This document shows, piece by piece, positions 8,030-16,697 of a stretch of DNA of 39,807 bases (within the stretch, counting starts at the first letter, position 1; each line of letters begins with the position of its first letter). Source of the DNA: Chitinophagaceae bacterium. Its GTDB lineage: Bacteria; Bacteroidota; Bacteroidia; Chitinophagales; Chitinophagaceae. The notes beneath the pieces are model-generated. The model made no database searches, was not told where the DNA came from, and saw only the letters and a list, made by a program, of their open reading frames with translations. The DNA lies in NCBI GenBank assembly GCA_947459295.1, contig CANHCY010000018.1, positions 1 to 39,807 of the forward strand, read 5' to 3'. Both the position numbers and the translations under genes were made by a program.

Positions 8030-8447
8030 CCATTAAAGTGCCTAGTATTTTATCATTCATTAAAGAACTGATACGCTCCCAAGGGTACCACTTCACATCT
8101 TGCTCAAACTGCCACTGAACAATTGTAACAGCCTGCCCTGGATTGTATATGAATCTAAATTTTGTAGTATACGCTGATTCGGCCGTTTTCCAATTGGCTA
8201 CTACAAGCGAATCTGACACAGAAACAATTTGCACTTGTTGACGCTTATCTGTAGCTGCACTATCCATTCCCTGTATCCACAAATGCCACTCCGATTTATT
8301 TTGCACGAGTGGTAAAATAGATGAAGGCTTTGCTTTAATGTTTACTGCACGAGATACAATATTATGAGAAGGTAGTAGAAGTCCACCAAGGGTAAACAAA
8401 ATAAAAAAAACAACTGCACTGATGATACCTAATTTAACAACACGCAT
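7986..8447 (-). CDS. membrane-anchored SRPBCC (polyketide cyclase/START-like) protein
   Basis: 153-residue protein with one N-terminal membrane segment at about 5-28, then a compact domain like the SRPBCC superfamily: RAVNIKAKPSSILPLVQN, a Trp-rich SEWHLWIQGMDS stretch, and a C-terminal helix with NDKILGTLMEKNLAKLQLVVE. Such domains bind hydrophobic ligands; the ligand is not predictable. The ATG at 8447 lies one base after the ABC-2 permease stop and gives a clean membrane anchor; a longer frame starting at 8507 would overlap the permease gene by 59 bases. It is the last gene of the sppA-permease-SRPBCC cluster and ends inside the terminator. Confidence 0.7.
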   Translation of the reverse strand: MRVVKLGIISAVVFFILFTLGGLLLPSHNIVSRAVNIKAKPSSILPLVQNKSEWHLWIQGMDSAATDKRQQVQIVSVSDSLVVANWKTAESAYTTKFRFIYNPGQAVTIVQWQFEQDVKWYPWERISSLMNDKILGTLMEKNLAKLQLVVEAN

Positions 8448-8448
8448 C

Positions 8449-9558
8449 TTAATCCCATTTAAATGTTTTAAAAGCAATAGCATACACACCCACAATCCAT
8501 AAGCCAAGTATCAATAATTCTTTACCGCAGGCTGCTAAAGTAGCGCCTTCAAAAGCAATATTTCGCATGGCGTTATTAAAGTGTGTTAACGGTAGCGCAT
8601 TGCAAATAGGTTGAAGCCATGTTGGAAAAGTTTCTACCGAAAAAAAAGTGCCCGCCAACAAAAATTGTGGCAAGGTAAATAAATTAGCAAATGGCGGTAT
8701 GGTACTTTCATTTTTCGCAAGCCCACTCACTATAAATCCAAAACCCATAAATAAAATGAGGGCAATAAAACTTAAGAGCATAATGGTTGCAAAAGTAGTA
8801 AGCCCGTGCACGAGTGTAAATCCAAATGCAAAATGCCCAACTCCAATTACAATAATCGCGGTTAACAATTGAAATATAACCCTACTCAATGCTTCTCCTA
8901 ATACAATATACGCCCGTTTAATGGGTGTGGCATAAAAACGCTTTAGAACCAGTTGCTGACGGAGATTAAAGAACAAAAAAGCAACACCAAACACACCTGA
9001 ACTTAACAATGAAAAGCCGAGCTGACCAGGCAGGATGAAGTCGATGGTTTTATAGGCTCTTCCGGGTATTTGTGAAATATTAGCATCAACACGGGCAATG
9101 GTTTGGTTACCCTCAAAATATTTTTGATTCATGCCTGCAATCACACCACTTAATACAGACTGTAATAGCTGAATGTTTTGGGGCATGACAGCACCTGAGC
9201 TTGTTATTTTAATGCTATAGGCAGGACTTACTAGACCCGTTTTTGCAATTAATATATTGGCAGTGATTCTGCCTTTTTCAAGTTCTTGCTGCAAAGTGTC
9301 AGGACTTCCTTTTACAATCTTAATACTATTGATATTTGTAAGCGCTGTATAAACAGGGCTTGTGGTATCTGAATTAGGATCAATAGCAATTTTAACGGAT
9401 GTTTTTCCATTGCTTCCTCCTATAAATCCAAATACTAAAATAAAGATGAGTGGAAAAGCGATGCTAAAAACCACCGCCGAAGGACTACGCAAAATAGCTT
9501 TTAAGCTACCTTTTGTAATGGCCAGCATCGCAGTGATTTGACTGTACTTTGAAGACAT
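8449..9558 (-). CDS. ABC-2 type transporter permease
   Basis: 369-residue membrane protein with the ABC-2 layout: first membrane segment at about 26-47, a large extracytoplasmic domain of roughly 160 residues, then about five hydrophobic segments in the C-terminal half. The N-terminal motif AILRSPSAVVFSIAFPLIFILVFGF fits Bacteroidota permeases of the ABC2_membrane_3 type, which export drugs, lipids or polymers. No matching ATPase gene lies beside it. The ATG at 9558 is preferred; a TTG three codons upstream is also open. It follows sppA by nine bases and precedes the SRPBCC gene by one base, so the three are probably one transcript. Confidence 0.85.
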   Translation of the reverse strand: MSSKYSQITAMLAITKGSLKAILRSPSAVVFSIAFPLIFILVFGFIGGSNGKTSVKIAIDPNSDTTSPVYTALTNINSIKIVKGSPDTLQQELEKGRITANILIAKTGLVSPAYSIKITSSGAVMPQNIQLLQSVLSGVIAGMNQKYFEGNQTIARVDANISQIPGRAYKTIDFILPGQLGFSLLSSGVFGVAFLFFNLRQQLVLKRFYATPIKRAYIVLGEALSRVIFQLLTAIIVIGVGHFAFGFTLVHGLTTFATIMLLSFIALILFMGFGFIVSGLAKNESTIPPFANLFTLPQFLLAGTFFSVETFPTWLQPICNALPLTHFNNAMRNIAFEGATLAACGKELLILGLWIVGVYAIAFKTFKWD

Positions 9559-9567
9559 AATGATCAA

Positions 9568-11325
9568 TTAGTGAACAGAAATGGTGTATGGTAATTTAGC
9601 CTGTGGCACACCAACCATCGCTTTTACTTTTTTAACTTGCTGCATCATGAGTAGTTGATCTACACCTAATTCCAATTCTATCAAATGCAACGAAACGGTT
9701 CGCTTATAATCATTAAAGAGTTGCTCCAAAATATTCTTTTTTTCGGGATACTCTTTAAGTCTGTAAGTTGTTATTTTAGCCATAGACGCAGCTGCTTTAA
9801 TAGCATCTGAAAGCGTTCCGATTTCATCAACAAGACCAACACTTAATCCTCTTGTACCCGTCCAAACGCGGCCCTGAGCAATACTATCTACATATTCCAT
9901 ATTTCTTTTACGACCTTCAGCAACACGTGATTTAAAGGTGTTGTAAATTGAATCGGTAGAGGATTGGAAAAACATTTTTTCAGGCGCTGTAAGTGCCCGG
10001 TCCATACTTCCCATATCAGCAAAAGGGCCCGTCCTAACTCTATCAGTAGTAATGCCTATTTTATTTTTCAAAAACGATTCGATATTTGGAACAATACTAA
10101 ATACGCCAATTGAACCGGTTATGGTGGAGGCATTGGCAAATACTTTGTTAGCGTTACATGCGATATAATAACCACCCGATGCAGCAACGTCACCCATTGA
10201 AACAACTACAGGCTTTTCTTTTTTTGCAAGGCTTACTTCGCGCCAAATCACATCACTTGCTAGTGCACTACCACCCGGCGAATTGACACGCAGCACAATG
10301 GCTTTAACAGATTTATCCAAACGCGCTTTTCTGATAAGCTCTTTATAATCATCACTAGCCACCTGCTCATCTGCACCTGTTCCGCTTATAATATCGCCAT
10401 TGGCATAAATAACAGCAATTTTTTCTGAAGCAGAAGATTCGTTGAGGGTTACTGACTTTGCATATTCTCCAAAATAAATAAAATTAATTTTCGAATTGAC
10501 TGCTATATTTAAACGGCCAGTGATTTCGTTTTTAACTTGATCATCATATTTTAATCCATCGATTAAATTATATTTTACAGCATCTGCAGCAGTTTGAATT
10601 TTACCTTCTACAGCTAGCGATCTAATTAAAGCTGTGTCTAAATTACGAGCAGCAGCAGTCTGGTATAAAAATTGATTGTACAAATCACCCAACCATACAC
10701 TTGTTTGCAACCTGTTGGCATCCGTCATTTGTGTTTCACGAAGTGGCTCGGTAGCACTTTTGAATTTACCAGCATAAAATATTTGCGGCTTGATTTCTAA
10801 TTTATCGAGCATCCCTTTTAAGAAAACTAGATTGCTTGAAAAACCGGCCCATTCAAGCCCTCCCTGTGGGTGCACAAAAATCTTTTGTGCCACATTAGCT
10901 ACCGCATATCCTTTTTGCGTAATTGTCTCGCCATAGGCAACCACAAACTTTTTAGACTTCCTAAAATCAAGTAGTGCTTTTCTGATTTCCTCAGAAGCAC
11001 CAAATCCATTTACATTTGAACTCGCTAAAATATAAATTCCTTTGACGTTCGCATCTAACTTAGCATGCTCGATAAGTCTGACCATATCAAATAGAGATGG
11101 TGTTTCAAAATCTCCGTCGGTGGTTAGTGACGCAAACGGATTCTCTTGTACGGTTTCTTTATAAGGTTTGGAAAGATCCAATACCAAAACCGCATCGGAA
11201 CCAATAACCGGTTTATCAGAGCTAGAGGCAGAGGCAGCAATGCCAATAAGCACCATCACACCTAAAATTGAAAATACAATCAGCGCCAACAAACTGGCAA
11301 TAAATATTTTAAAAAAGCTCTTCAT
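9568..11325 (-). CDS. sppA: signal peptide peptidase SppA, long (67 kDa) type
   Basis: Membrane-bound serine protease that degrades cleaved signal peptides and other membrane-inserted peptides. The 585-residue protein has an N-terminal membrane anchor at about 6-31 and two tandem S49 domains. The expected Ser-Lys dyad is visible: K189 in GKFKSATEP and S383 in GDVAASGGYY, matching the E. coli K209/S409 contexts; TGSIGVF follows at 403-409. Length is usual for the double-domain form. It is the first gene of a leftward cluster with the ABC-2 permease and the SRPBCC protein. The 95-base gap to folK upstream is a divergent promoter region without an exact -7 match. Confidence 0.92.
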   Translation of the reverse strand: MKSFFKIFIASLLALIVFSILGVMVLIGIAASASSSDKPVIGSDAVLVLDLSKPYKETVQENPFASLTTDGDFETPSLFDMVRLIEHAKLDANVKGIYILASSNVNGFGASEEIRKALLDFRKSKKFVVAYGETITQKGYAVANVAQKIFVHPQGGLEWAGFSSNLVFLKGMLDKLEIKPQIFYAGKFKSATEPLRETQMTDANRLQTSVWLGDLYNQFLYQTAAARNLDTALIRSLAVEGKIQTAADAVKYNLIDGLKYDDQVKNEITGRLNIAVNSKINFIYFGEYAKSVTLNESSASEKIAVIYANGDIISGTGADEQVASDDYKELIRKARLDKSVKAIVLRVNSPGGSALASDVIWREVSLAKKEKPVVVSMGDVAASGGYYIACNANKVFANASTITGSIGVFSIVPNIESFLKNKIGITTDRVRTGPFADMGSMDRALTAPEKMFFQSSTDSIYNTFKSRVAEGRKRNMEYVDSIAQGRVWTGTRGLSVGLVDEIGTLSDAIKAAASMAKITTYRLKEYPEKKNILEQLFNDYKRTVSLHLIELELGVDQLLMMQQVKKVKAMVGVPQAKLPYTISVH

Positions 11326-11420
11326 AGCAATAGGTTAAAATAAAAGCGGAACAATATTATTCACAACTGCATTTAAAGACGTGAAATTAAAGATATTTGG
11401 GGCGATTAACGGGGTAATTT

Positions 11421-11900
11421 ATGAACACAGCATATTTACTGATAGGCGGGAATTTAGGGAACCGAGCGGCTTATTTAGAGCAGGCTTTAAAGCAAATTGA
11501 GGCCTTATGCGGTAGCATTACCCACACCTCCTCCATTTATGAAACAGCCGCCTGGGGCAATACCAACCAACCAGCATTTTATAACCAAGCCATCCAGCTA
11601 ACTACGCTTCTACCTCCAGAAACACTTTTAGAACAACTTTTAGCCATAGAAATTGAAATGGGCAGGGTCCGTACCCAAAAATATGGCCCACGCACCATCG
11701 ATTTAGACATTTTAATGATTGATGACAAGGTGCTAGACACCAAGACCCTAACAATACCCCACCCGCAACTGCATAACCGCCGATTTGCACTCCTACCGCT
11801 TGCCGAGATAGCACCTTCGCTTCACCACCCTATTTTAGATAAAACAGTCAGCGAACTACTCGTTAACTGCCCCGACACCCTTGATGTGCAAAAAAAATAA
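11421..11900 (+). CDS. folK: 2-amino-4-hydroxy-6-hydroxymethyldihydropteridine diphosphokinase
   Basis: Pyrophosphorylates 6-hydroxymethyl-7,8-dihydropterin in folate synthesis. The 159-residue protein has the N-terminal LIGGNLGNR strand-loop, FYNQAI in the middle and the signature KYGPRTIDLDIL at 87-98, where D94 and D96 are the magnesium ligands equivalent to E. coli D95/D97, followed by PHPQLHNRRFALLPLAEI. Length is typical. It precedes a deoxynucleoside kinase gene by 44 bases, a pairing common in Bacteroidota. A hairpin between the two may attenuate readthrough. Confidence 0.95.
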   Translation: MNTAYLLIGGNLGNRAAYLEQALKQIEALCGSITHTSSIYETAAWGNTNQPAFYNQAIQLTTLLPPETLLEQLLAIEIEMGRVRTQKYGPRTIDLDILMIDDKVLDTKTLTIPHPQLHNRRFALLPLAEIAPSLHHPILDKTVSELLVNCPDTLDVQKK

Positions 11901-11929
11901 AGGCAAAAGCCAAGTTCAGCTTTATTTTT
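11893..11929 (+). terminator. possible hairpin terminator after folK
   Basis: AAAAATAAAG (11893-11902) can pair with CTTTATTTTT (11920-11929), with 17 bases between. The left arm is the end of the folK reading frame, so the A-run is partly coding (Lys-Lys-stop). The stem is AT-rich; partial termination is more likely than full. Confidence 0.4.
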
Positions 11930-11944
11930 ACCCATTGAGAATGA

Positions 11945-12583
11945 ATGTCTATGAAGCATCAGTTTATTACAATTGAGGGGAATATTGGAGCGGGTAAAAC
12001 AACCTTATCAAACATACTAGCACAAAAACTAAATGCAAAACTGATTTTAGAAGAATTTGCAGACAATCCTTTTTTGCCAAAATTTTACGAAAAGCCAGAC
12101 CAATATGCATTTCCATTGGAGCTTTTTTTTATGGCCGAACGCTATAAGCAACTAAAAGATTTTATAAATACCCAAGACCTGTTTCAACAAGTAACTATTT
12201 CAGACTATTTATTTACAAAATGCTTGTTGTTTGCAAAAGTGAATTTGCCTGACGAAGAATTTAGATTATATCAAAAACTATTTGACATCATTCATCAACA
12301 AATAACAGTTCCGGATATTTTAATTTACCTACACGCCCCTGTTCAAAAATTACAAGAAAATATTAAAAAAAGAAATAGAAGTTACGAGCAGGATATTAAA
12401 GACGATTACTTGTTTAATTTACAGGAAACCTACACCAGCTATATCAAGCAGCACAATATTAATACCATTTTTATTGATGCTAGCAATGCCGATTTTTTGA
12501 ATAATGATGCGCATGTGCAAGTAGTATTAGACGCCCTTGACAAAGACTTAGCGCAGGGACAACACTATTTTATTTTACCATAA
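11945..12583 (+). CDS. deoxynucleoside kinase (folK-linked paralogue)
   Basis: 212-residue P-loop kinase of the dNK family, phosphorylating deoxyribonucleosides in salvage. P-loop GNIGAGKT is at 12-19 and LEEFADNPFLPKFYE, holding the substrate-site glutamate, at about 35-49. The lid is at about 117-126 (QENIKKRNRS region). At the position of the usual (E/D)RS motif this copy has SDYLF (86-90), so the conserved Arg is Tyr88, unlike the second kinase in the window. Specificity may therefore differ, or activity may be reduced. ATG codons at 11945 and 11951 are both usable; 11951 would start MKHQF. The MFS gene follows after 16 bases. Confidence 0.87.
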   Translation: MSMKHQFITIEGNIGAGKTTLSNILAQKLNAKLILEEFADNPFLPKFYEKPDQYAFPLELFFMAERYKQLKDFINTQDLFQQVTISDYLFTKCLLFAKVNLPDEEFRLYQKLFDIIHQQITVPDILIYLHAPVQKLQENIKKRNRSYEQDIKDDYLFNLQETYTSYIKQHNINTIFIDASNADFLNNDAHVQVVLDALDKDLAQGQHYFILP

Positions 12584-12599
12584 CCGCTAAGCCAACCTG

Positions 12600-13859
12600 A
12601 TGCAACAAGAACTGAGTTCAACCCAAACAAAACATGACCCGTTTGAAGCTATGCGGATTGCCGAATTTAGGCATCTCATGATTGGGCGGTTCTTGTTTAT
12701 TATGGGACTGCGCATGATGGGTACACTTGTTGGCTGGTGGATATACGAACTAACAAGCGAACCCTTTGCCATTGGGCTTATTGGCTTATCAGAAGTAATA
12801 CCAGCAGTTTCATTATCACTCTATGCCGGACATATTATTGATATTAGCGAAAAAAGAAAACTGCTACTAACTGGAGTGGCACTTTATTTTACCTGCGCTT
12901 TATTTTTACTACTATTATCTACCAGCTTTACGGCAGGACAAATAAGTAAACACTGGATTGCATTTAGTATTTACATTGCCATATTTTTTACCGGCGTTTT
13001 TAGATCCTTTACCGGACCAACATTTGGCACGATACTATCTGCTATTGTACCTAAAAAAACCATTCAAAATGCAACTACTTGGGGGCAGGGCGTTTGGTTA
13101 GGTGCGTCTGTTACGGGTCATGCCATTGTTGGCTTTTTAATTGCCCTCATTGGCAACACAGGTTCATTAGCTATTATTTGCACACTTGTATTTGCGGGCT
13201 ATCTATTCATGTATCAGCTTACGCCAAAGCCTTCATTAAATGAGCCTGGAGAGAAAAAAACGCTTGAGAGTGTGAAAGAAGGCCTTAGGTATGTGTATCA
13301 AACCAAAGAATTATTTGGTGCATTAACACTCGATTTATTTGCCGTTTTATTTGGTGGCGCCGTTGCAATGATTCCTGTTTTTGCTAAAGACATTTTAAAA
13401 GTTGGCCCAATTGGATTTGGTTGGCTCAATGCGGCATCTGATATTGGATCGGTCATTGTAATTGTATTACTCACTGCATTTCCATTAAAAAAAGCACAAG
13501 GAAAAAAACTACTGATATCGGTGGCTATTTTTGGAATTTGCATTATTGTATTTGCACTATCAAAACTATTCTGGCTCACTTTTACCGTATTACTTATCAG
13601 CGGTATTGTAGACGGCATAAGCGTCGTTATTCGTGGCACTATATTACAACTCAAAACGCCCGACAATATGCGCGGGCGTGTGATGAGTGTAAATTCTATG
13701 TTTATTAATAGCAGTAATGAATTTGGCCAATTTGAAAGTGGCGTTGCTGCTAAAATGATGGGCGTTGTACCCAGTGTAATTTTTGGTGGCTGTATGACAC
13801 TTTTAGTAGTGGTTATTACTTGGTTTAAAGCGCCAACACTAAAAGAAATGGAATACTAA
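12600..13859 (+). CDS. major facilitator superfamily transporter
   Basis: 419-residue membrane protein with about 12 hydrophobic segments and a charged central loop (residues about 205-225, TPKPSLNEPGEKKTLESVKE). The layout and motifs such as RHLMIGRFLFIMG at the start and MRGRVMSVNSMF near residue 357 place it in the MFS_3 / enterobactin-exporter-like (EntS) branch, generally exporters. Substrate is unknown. It follows the folK-linked kinase by 16 bases. Its TAA stop overlaps the TAG stop of the convergent M1 peptidase gene by four bases. Confidence 0.85.
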   Translation: MQQELSSTQTKHDPFEAMRIAEFRHLMIGRFLFIMGLRMMGTLVGWWIYELTSEPFAIGLIGLSEVIPAVSLSLYAGHIIDISEKRKLLLTGVALYFTCALFLLLLSTSFTAGQISKHWIAFSIYIAIFFTGVFRSFTGPTFGTILSAIVPKKTIQNATTWGQGVWLGASVTGHAIVGFLIALIGNTGSLAIICTLVFAGYLFMYQLTPKPSLNEPGEKKTLESVKEGLRYVYQTKELFGALTLDLFAVLFGGAVAMIPVFAKDILKVGPIGFGWLNAASDIGSVIVIVLLTAFPLKKAQGKKLLISVAIFGICIIVFALSKLFWLTFTVLLISGIVDGISVVIRGTILQLKTPDNMRGRVMSVNSMFINSSNEFGQFESGVAAKMMGVVPSVIFGGCMTLLVVVITWFKAPTLKEMEY

Positions 13860-15724
13860 TCCGGTATTACCAGTTTATTATTATTCCTATTCACATCCGC
13901 CAATCTTAACGATGGATCAATTTCTATAGACCTAATATCTTTAATTGATTTTGAAATAGCAACCTGATATACTGGATCTACCCATTTCCATGCTGCATGC
14001 ACTGTTCTTGGAACATTACTTTCGGATGGCTTTTCTCCAAATTGCAAATTTAGTGGCACATAATGCATTTCTTGAGTACCATCTTTATAAGTAACTAAAA
14101 TATCGATAGGCATTGGCATTTTACCAACACGCTTAACGGTGATATTTGTTTTGTCCTGGATTAGATTAATGTCACCTACCGCATAGTCGATTGTTTTGGT
14201 AGAATTAATCCAGTACTCTTTATACCAATCAAGTTCTAATCCACTTCTTTTTTCAGCAACTCTAATAAAATCATTTGGATTGGGATGTTTAAACCGCCAA
14301 GCGTTGTAATAATCAATTAATACTCGATCTCTTACTGAGTCACCAATCACATAACCCAACTGACTCATAAACACAGCACCTTTACTGTACGAAGAAGTAC
14401 TATAGGCTAAATTGGTATTGTAATGATCCGAATGCGTACTTGCTGGTTCATCAAAAGGGCTTTTTGTTAAACTAATATAGCTTCTATAAGAGCCTTCATA
14501 TGGGAAGCCTTTACTGCCATTGAGTTCTGCGAGTACACGTGTGCTTGCGTAATCAGTAAAGCCTTCATCCATCCATGGATACAAAGATTCGTTAGAACCC
14601 ATCAGCATTTGATACCAGGTATGCATCCACTCATGAATGGCGGTTCCAACACTCGCACTTTTAATAAGTGTAGACATTGGATATTCCATACCGCCATCTC
14701 CACCCTGAATAAACGTGTATGTTTTGTATGGATATGCCCCAAAAGTTTTTGCAATAATAGGATATGCATTTGTTACAACATCTGCCATCTTTTGCCAATT
14801 GTTTTCCAAAGAATCAACTGCCTTGTATACAACTCTTAAAAGTGGACCACCTCCAGCAGGTTTACGGGTAATCATTTTATACGTAGGATCAGCAGCCCAC
14901 ATAAAATCGTGCACATTGTAAGCCTGCCATTTCCATGTTTTAGTATCCCCAGAAGTCGTTACAAGTTTTGAGCCAGGCGTTTCGTAACCCATGCCAATTT
15001 CTTGTGGATTTTGTAAATCGCCGCCTGCTGCAACAAAATAATTTTTATCGATGGTGATGTTAACGTCAAAATCACCCCATACGCCATAAAACTCTCGAGC
15101 AATGTACTGATTGGCATGCCAACCTTGATAATCATATTCTGCAACTTTAGGATACCACTGACTCATGCTATACCGAATCCCTTCTTTATTGTCTCTTCCA
15201 CTTCTTCTAATTTGTAGCGGCACTTGTGCTTCGAAGGAAACTTCCATTTGTACCGACGATTTTGGCAATACCGGTTTTGCTAACACAACTTCAAGTATGG
15301 TTTCATGTTCTTTTAACACTTGTGCCACGCCATTTATTTTTACATACTTTACCTGTTGATAGCCAATTTCGGAAGGCGTTAATTTACTGATACGATCTTT
15401 AACACGCGCATCCCAATCAAGTCCGTCACTCATTCTCGAAGCAGGTCTAATTTGGGTTTGACCAAGCTCTCTGCTTCTAATATCCATACTGCTACCTGGC
15501 TGAAAAGCATTCCAATAAGTATGAAAAAATATCTTGTTTAATGTGTCCGATGAATTGTTGGTGTATACAATTTTTTCGGTGCCGTTTATTTTGTTAGACA
15601 CCACATCCATATTTGCTTGAATGGTATACTTGATGCGCTGTTGCGGACGATCCGGTTGCGCAATAAGTGTTGATACTTGCATCACAAATAAACATACGAA
15701 ACCAAACAATAAAATCTTTTTCAT
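13856..15724 (-). CDS. M1 family metallopeptidase (secreted or periplasmic)
   Basis: 622-residue gluzincin aminopeptidase-like protein. A signal peptide covers about 1-22 (LIAQ). The N-terminal beta domain leads to a GAMEN-like GGMEYPM at 344-350, which binds the substrate N-terminus, and the zinc site HEWMH at 364-368, with the third ligand E387 exactly 18 residues on (HEXXH-X18-E). All catalytic ligands are present, so it should be active in peptide uptake or turnover outside the inner membrane. It is the last gene of the long leftward block, 38 bases after rsmI. I see no T9SS sorting domain at its end. Confidence 0.92.
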   Translation of the reverse strand: MKKILLFGFVCLFVMQVSTLIAQPDRPQQRIKYTIQANMDVVSNKINGTEKIVYTNNSSDTLNKIFFHTYWNAFQPGSSMDIRSRELGQTQIRPASRMSDGLDWDARVKDRISKLTPSEIGYQQVKYVKINGVAQVLKEHETILEVVLAKPVLPKSSVQMEVSFEAQVPLQIRRSGRDNKEGIRYSMSQWYPKVAEYDYQGWHANQYIAREFYGVWGDFDVNITIDKNYFVAAGGDLQNPQEIGMGYETPGSKLVTTSGDTKTWKWQAYNVHDFMWAADPTYKMITRKPAGGGPLLRVVYKAVDSLENNWQKMADVVTNAYPIIAKTFGAYPYKTYTFIQGGDGGMEYPMSTLIKSASVGTAIHEWMHTWYQMLMGSNESLYPWMDEGFTDYASTRVLAELNGSKGFPYEGSYRSYISLTKSPFDEPASTHSDHYNTNLAYSTSSYSKGAVFMSQLGYVIGDSVRDRVLIDYYNAWRFKHPNPNDFIRVAEKRSGLELDWYKEYWINSTKTIDYAVGDINLIQDKTNITVKRVGKMPMPIDILVTYKDGTQEMHYVPLNLQFGEKPSESNVPRTVHAAWKWVDPVYQVAISKSIKDIRSIEIDPSLRLADVNRNNNKLVIPD

Positions 15725-15762
15725 TTTTTATTCAATTAAAGTGTACCAATAAAATTAAGGAA

Positions 15763-16428
15763 TTATTCGGCGCCAGCAATCACAATTACAATTTCGCCTT
15801 TCACCGATTTTGACTCGAAGTATACCGCCAAATCTTGCAGGCTTCCCTGCTTATTTTCTTCAAACATTTTGGTAAGCTCTCTACTAACACTAGCAAGCCG
15901 GTCTGCTCCAAAATAGACTGCCAACTCTTTCAGTGTTTTTACAAGCCGCATAGGACTTTCATACAAAATTATGGTGCGTGGCTCGACAGCCAGTTCTTTT
16001 AACATAGTTTGTCTGCCCTTTTTTAAAGGTAAAAATCCTTCAAAAACAAAACGATTGGTTGGGATGCCACTATTTACAAGCGCAGGTACAAAGGCCGTGG
16101 CACCGGGCAAACACTCTACCTTGATGCCTTCTTTGATACAATCACGAACAAGTAAAAAAGCTGGGTCAGAAATAGCGGGTGTGCCCGCATCGGTAATGAG
16201 TGCAAAGTTTTTGCCTGCTTTTAGTTGATCAATTAAATGACCTACTATTTTATGCTCATTGTGCTGATGATACGGAGATAATGGTTTTTGGATTTGATAG
16301 TGTTGTAATAATTTAGAAGACGTTCGGGTGTCTTCACATAAAATTACATCTACAGATTGCAACACTTCAATACCCCTAAAAGTCATGTCTTTTAAATTAC
16401 CAAGTGGTGTAGGTACAAGGTATAACAT
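15763..16428 (-). CDS. rsmI: 16S rRNA (cytidine(1402)-2'-O)-methyltransferase
   Basis: Tetrapyrrole-methylase-fold enzyme that 2'-O-methylates C1402 in 16S rRNA. The 221-residue protein starts with LYLVPTPLGNLKDMTFRGIEVL and has CEDTRTSSKLL near 31-41, LITDAGTPAISDP near 77-89 and CLPGATAFVPALV near 105-117, all RsmI hallmarks. It is shorter than E. coli RsmI because the C-terminal region is reduced, as usual in this phylum. It lies 20 bases after purS and before the M1 peptidase gene. Confidence 0.93.
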   Translation of the reverse strand: MLYLVPTPLGNLKDMTFRGIEVLQSVDVILCEDTRTSSKLLQHYQIQKPLSPYHQHNEHKIVGHLIDQLKAGKNFALITDAGTPAISDPAFLLVRDCIKEGIKVECLPGATAFVPALVNSGIPTNRFVFEGFLPLKKGRQTMLKELAVEPRTIILYESPMRLVKTLKELAVYFGADRLASVSRELTKMFEENKQGSLQDLAVYFESKSVKGEIVIVIAGAE

Positions 16429-16448
16429 GGCCTTATTATTGGAGCGAA

Positions 16449-16697
16449 TTAAGCTAAAAATTCTATTTCGAAATATTCCATTACTGCATTTGCAAGTAAT
16501 TTTTTACTGGCATTTTCTGCTATAACAGTAGCTGCCTCTTTACTATCTGCTTCAATTTGTAAGCTAATATTTTTACCTACACGCACATCCTGCACTGCGG
16601 TGATTTCTAAATTTTGAAGGCCGCTTAAAACTGCCTTACCCTGAGGATCTAATAAATCTTTTAAGGGCATTACCTTAATCTGAACATTGAAAATCAT
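16449..16697 (-). CDS. purS: phosphoribosylformylglycinamidine synthase subunit PurS
   Basis: 82-residue PurS, the small structural subunit that joins PurQ and the short PurL into the FGAM synthase complex. It shows the expected pattern: IFNVQIKVMPLKDLLDPQGKAV at the start, then LQNLEITAVQDVRVGKNISLQIEAD. The ATG at 16697 fits homologues; a longer open frame reaching 16766 would run into pssA and is rejected. The ATG shares an ATGA overlap with the pssA stop (16694-16697), so translation is probably coupled. Its presence implies a PurS/PurQ/short-PurL system rather than one long PurL; those genes are outside the window. Confidence 0.9.
   Translation of the reverse strand: MIFNVQIKVMPLKDLLDPQGKAVLSGLQNLEITAVQDVRVGKNISLQIEADSKEAATVIAENASKKLLANAVMEYFEIEFLA

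Noticed and set aside
8448..8507. Longer SRPBCC start overlapping the permease gene
   Set aside because: The ATG at 8447 gives a normal membrane anchor one base after the permease stop; the extension has no support.
5131..9558. The fused ATPase and the ABC-2 permease as one transporter
   Set aside because: The ATPase is of oligopeptide-importer type and the permease of ABC-2 exporter type, on opposite strands with queA between them.
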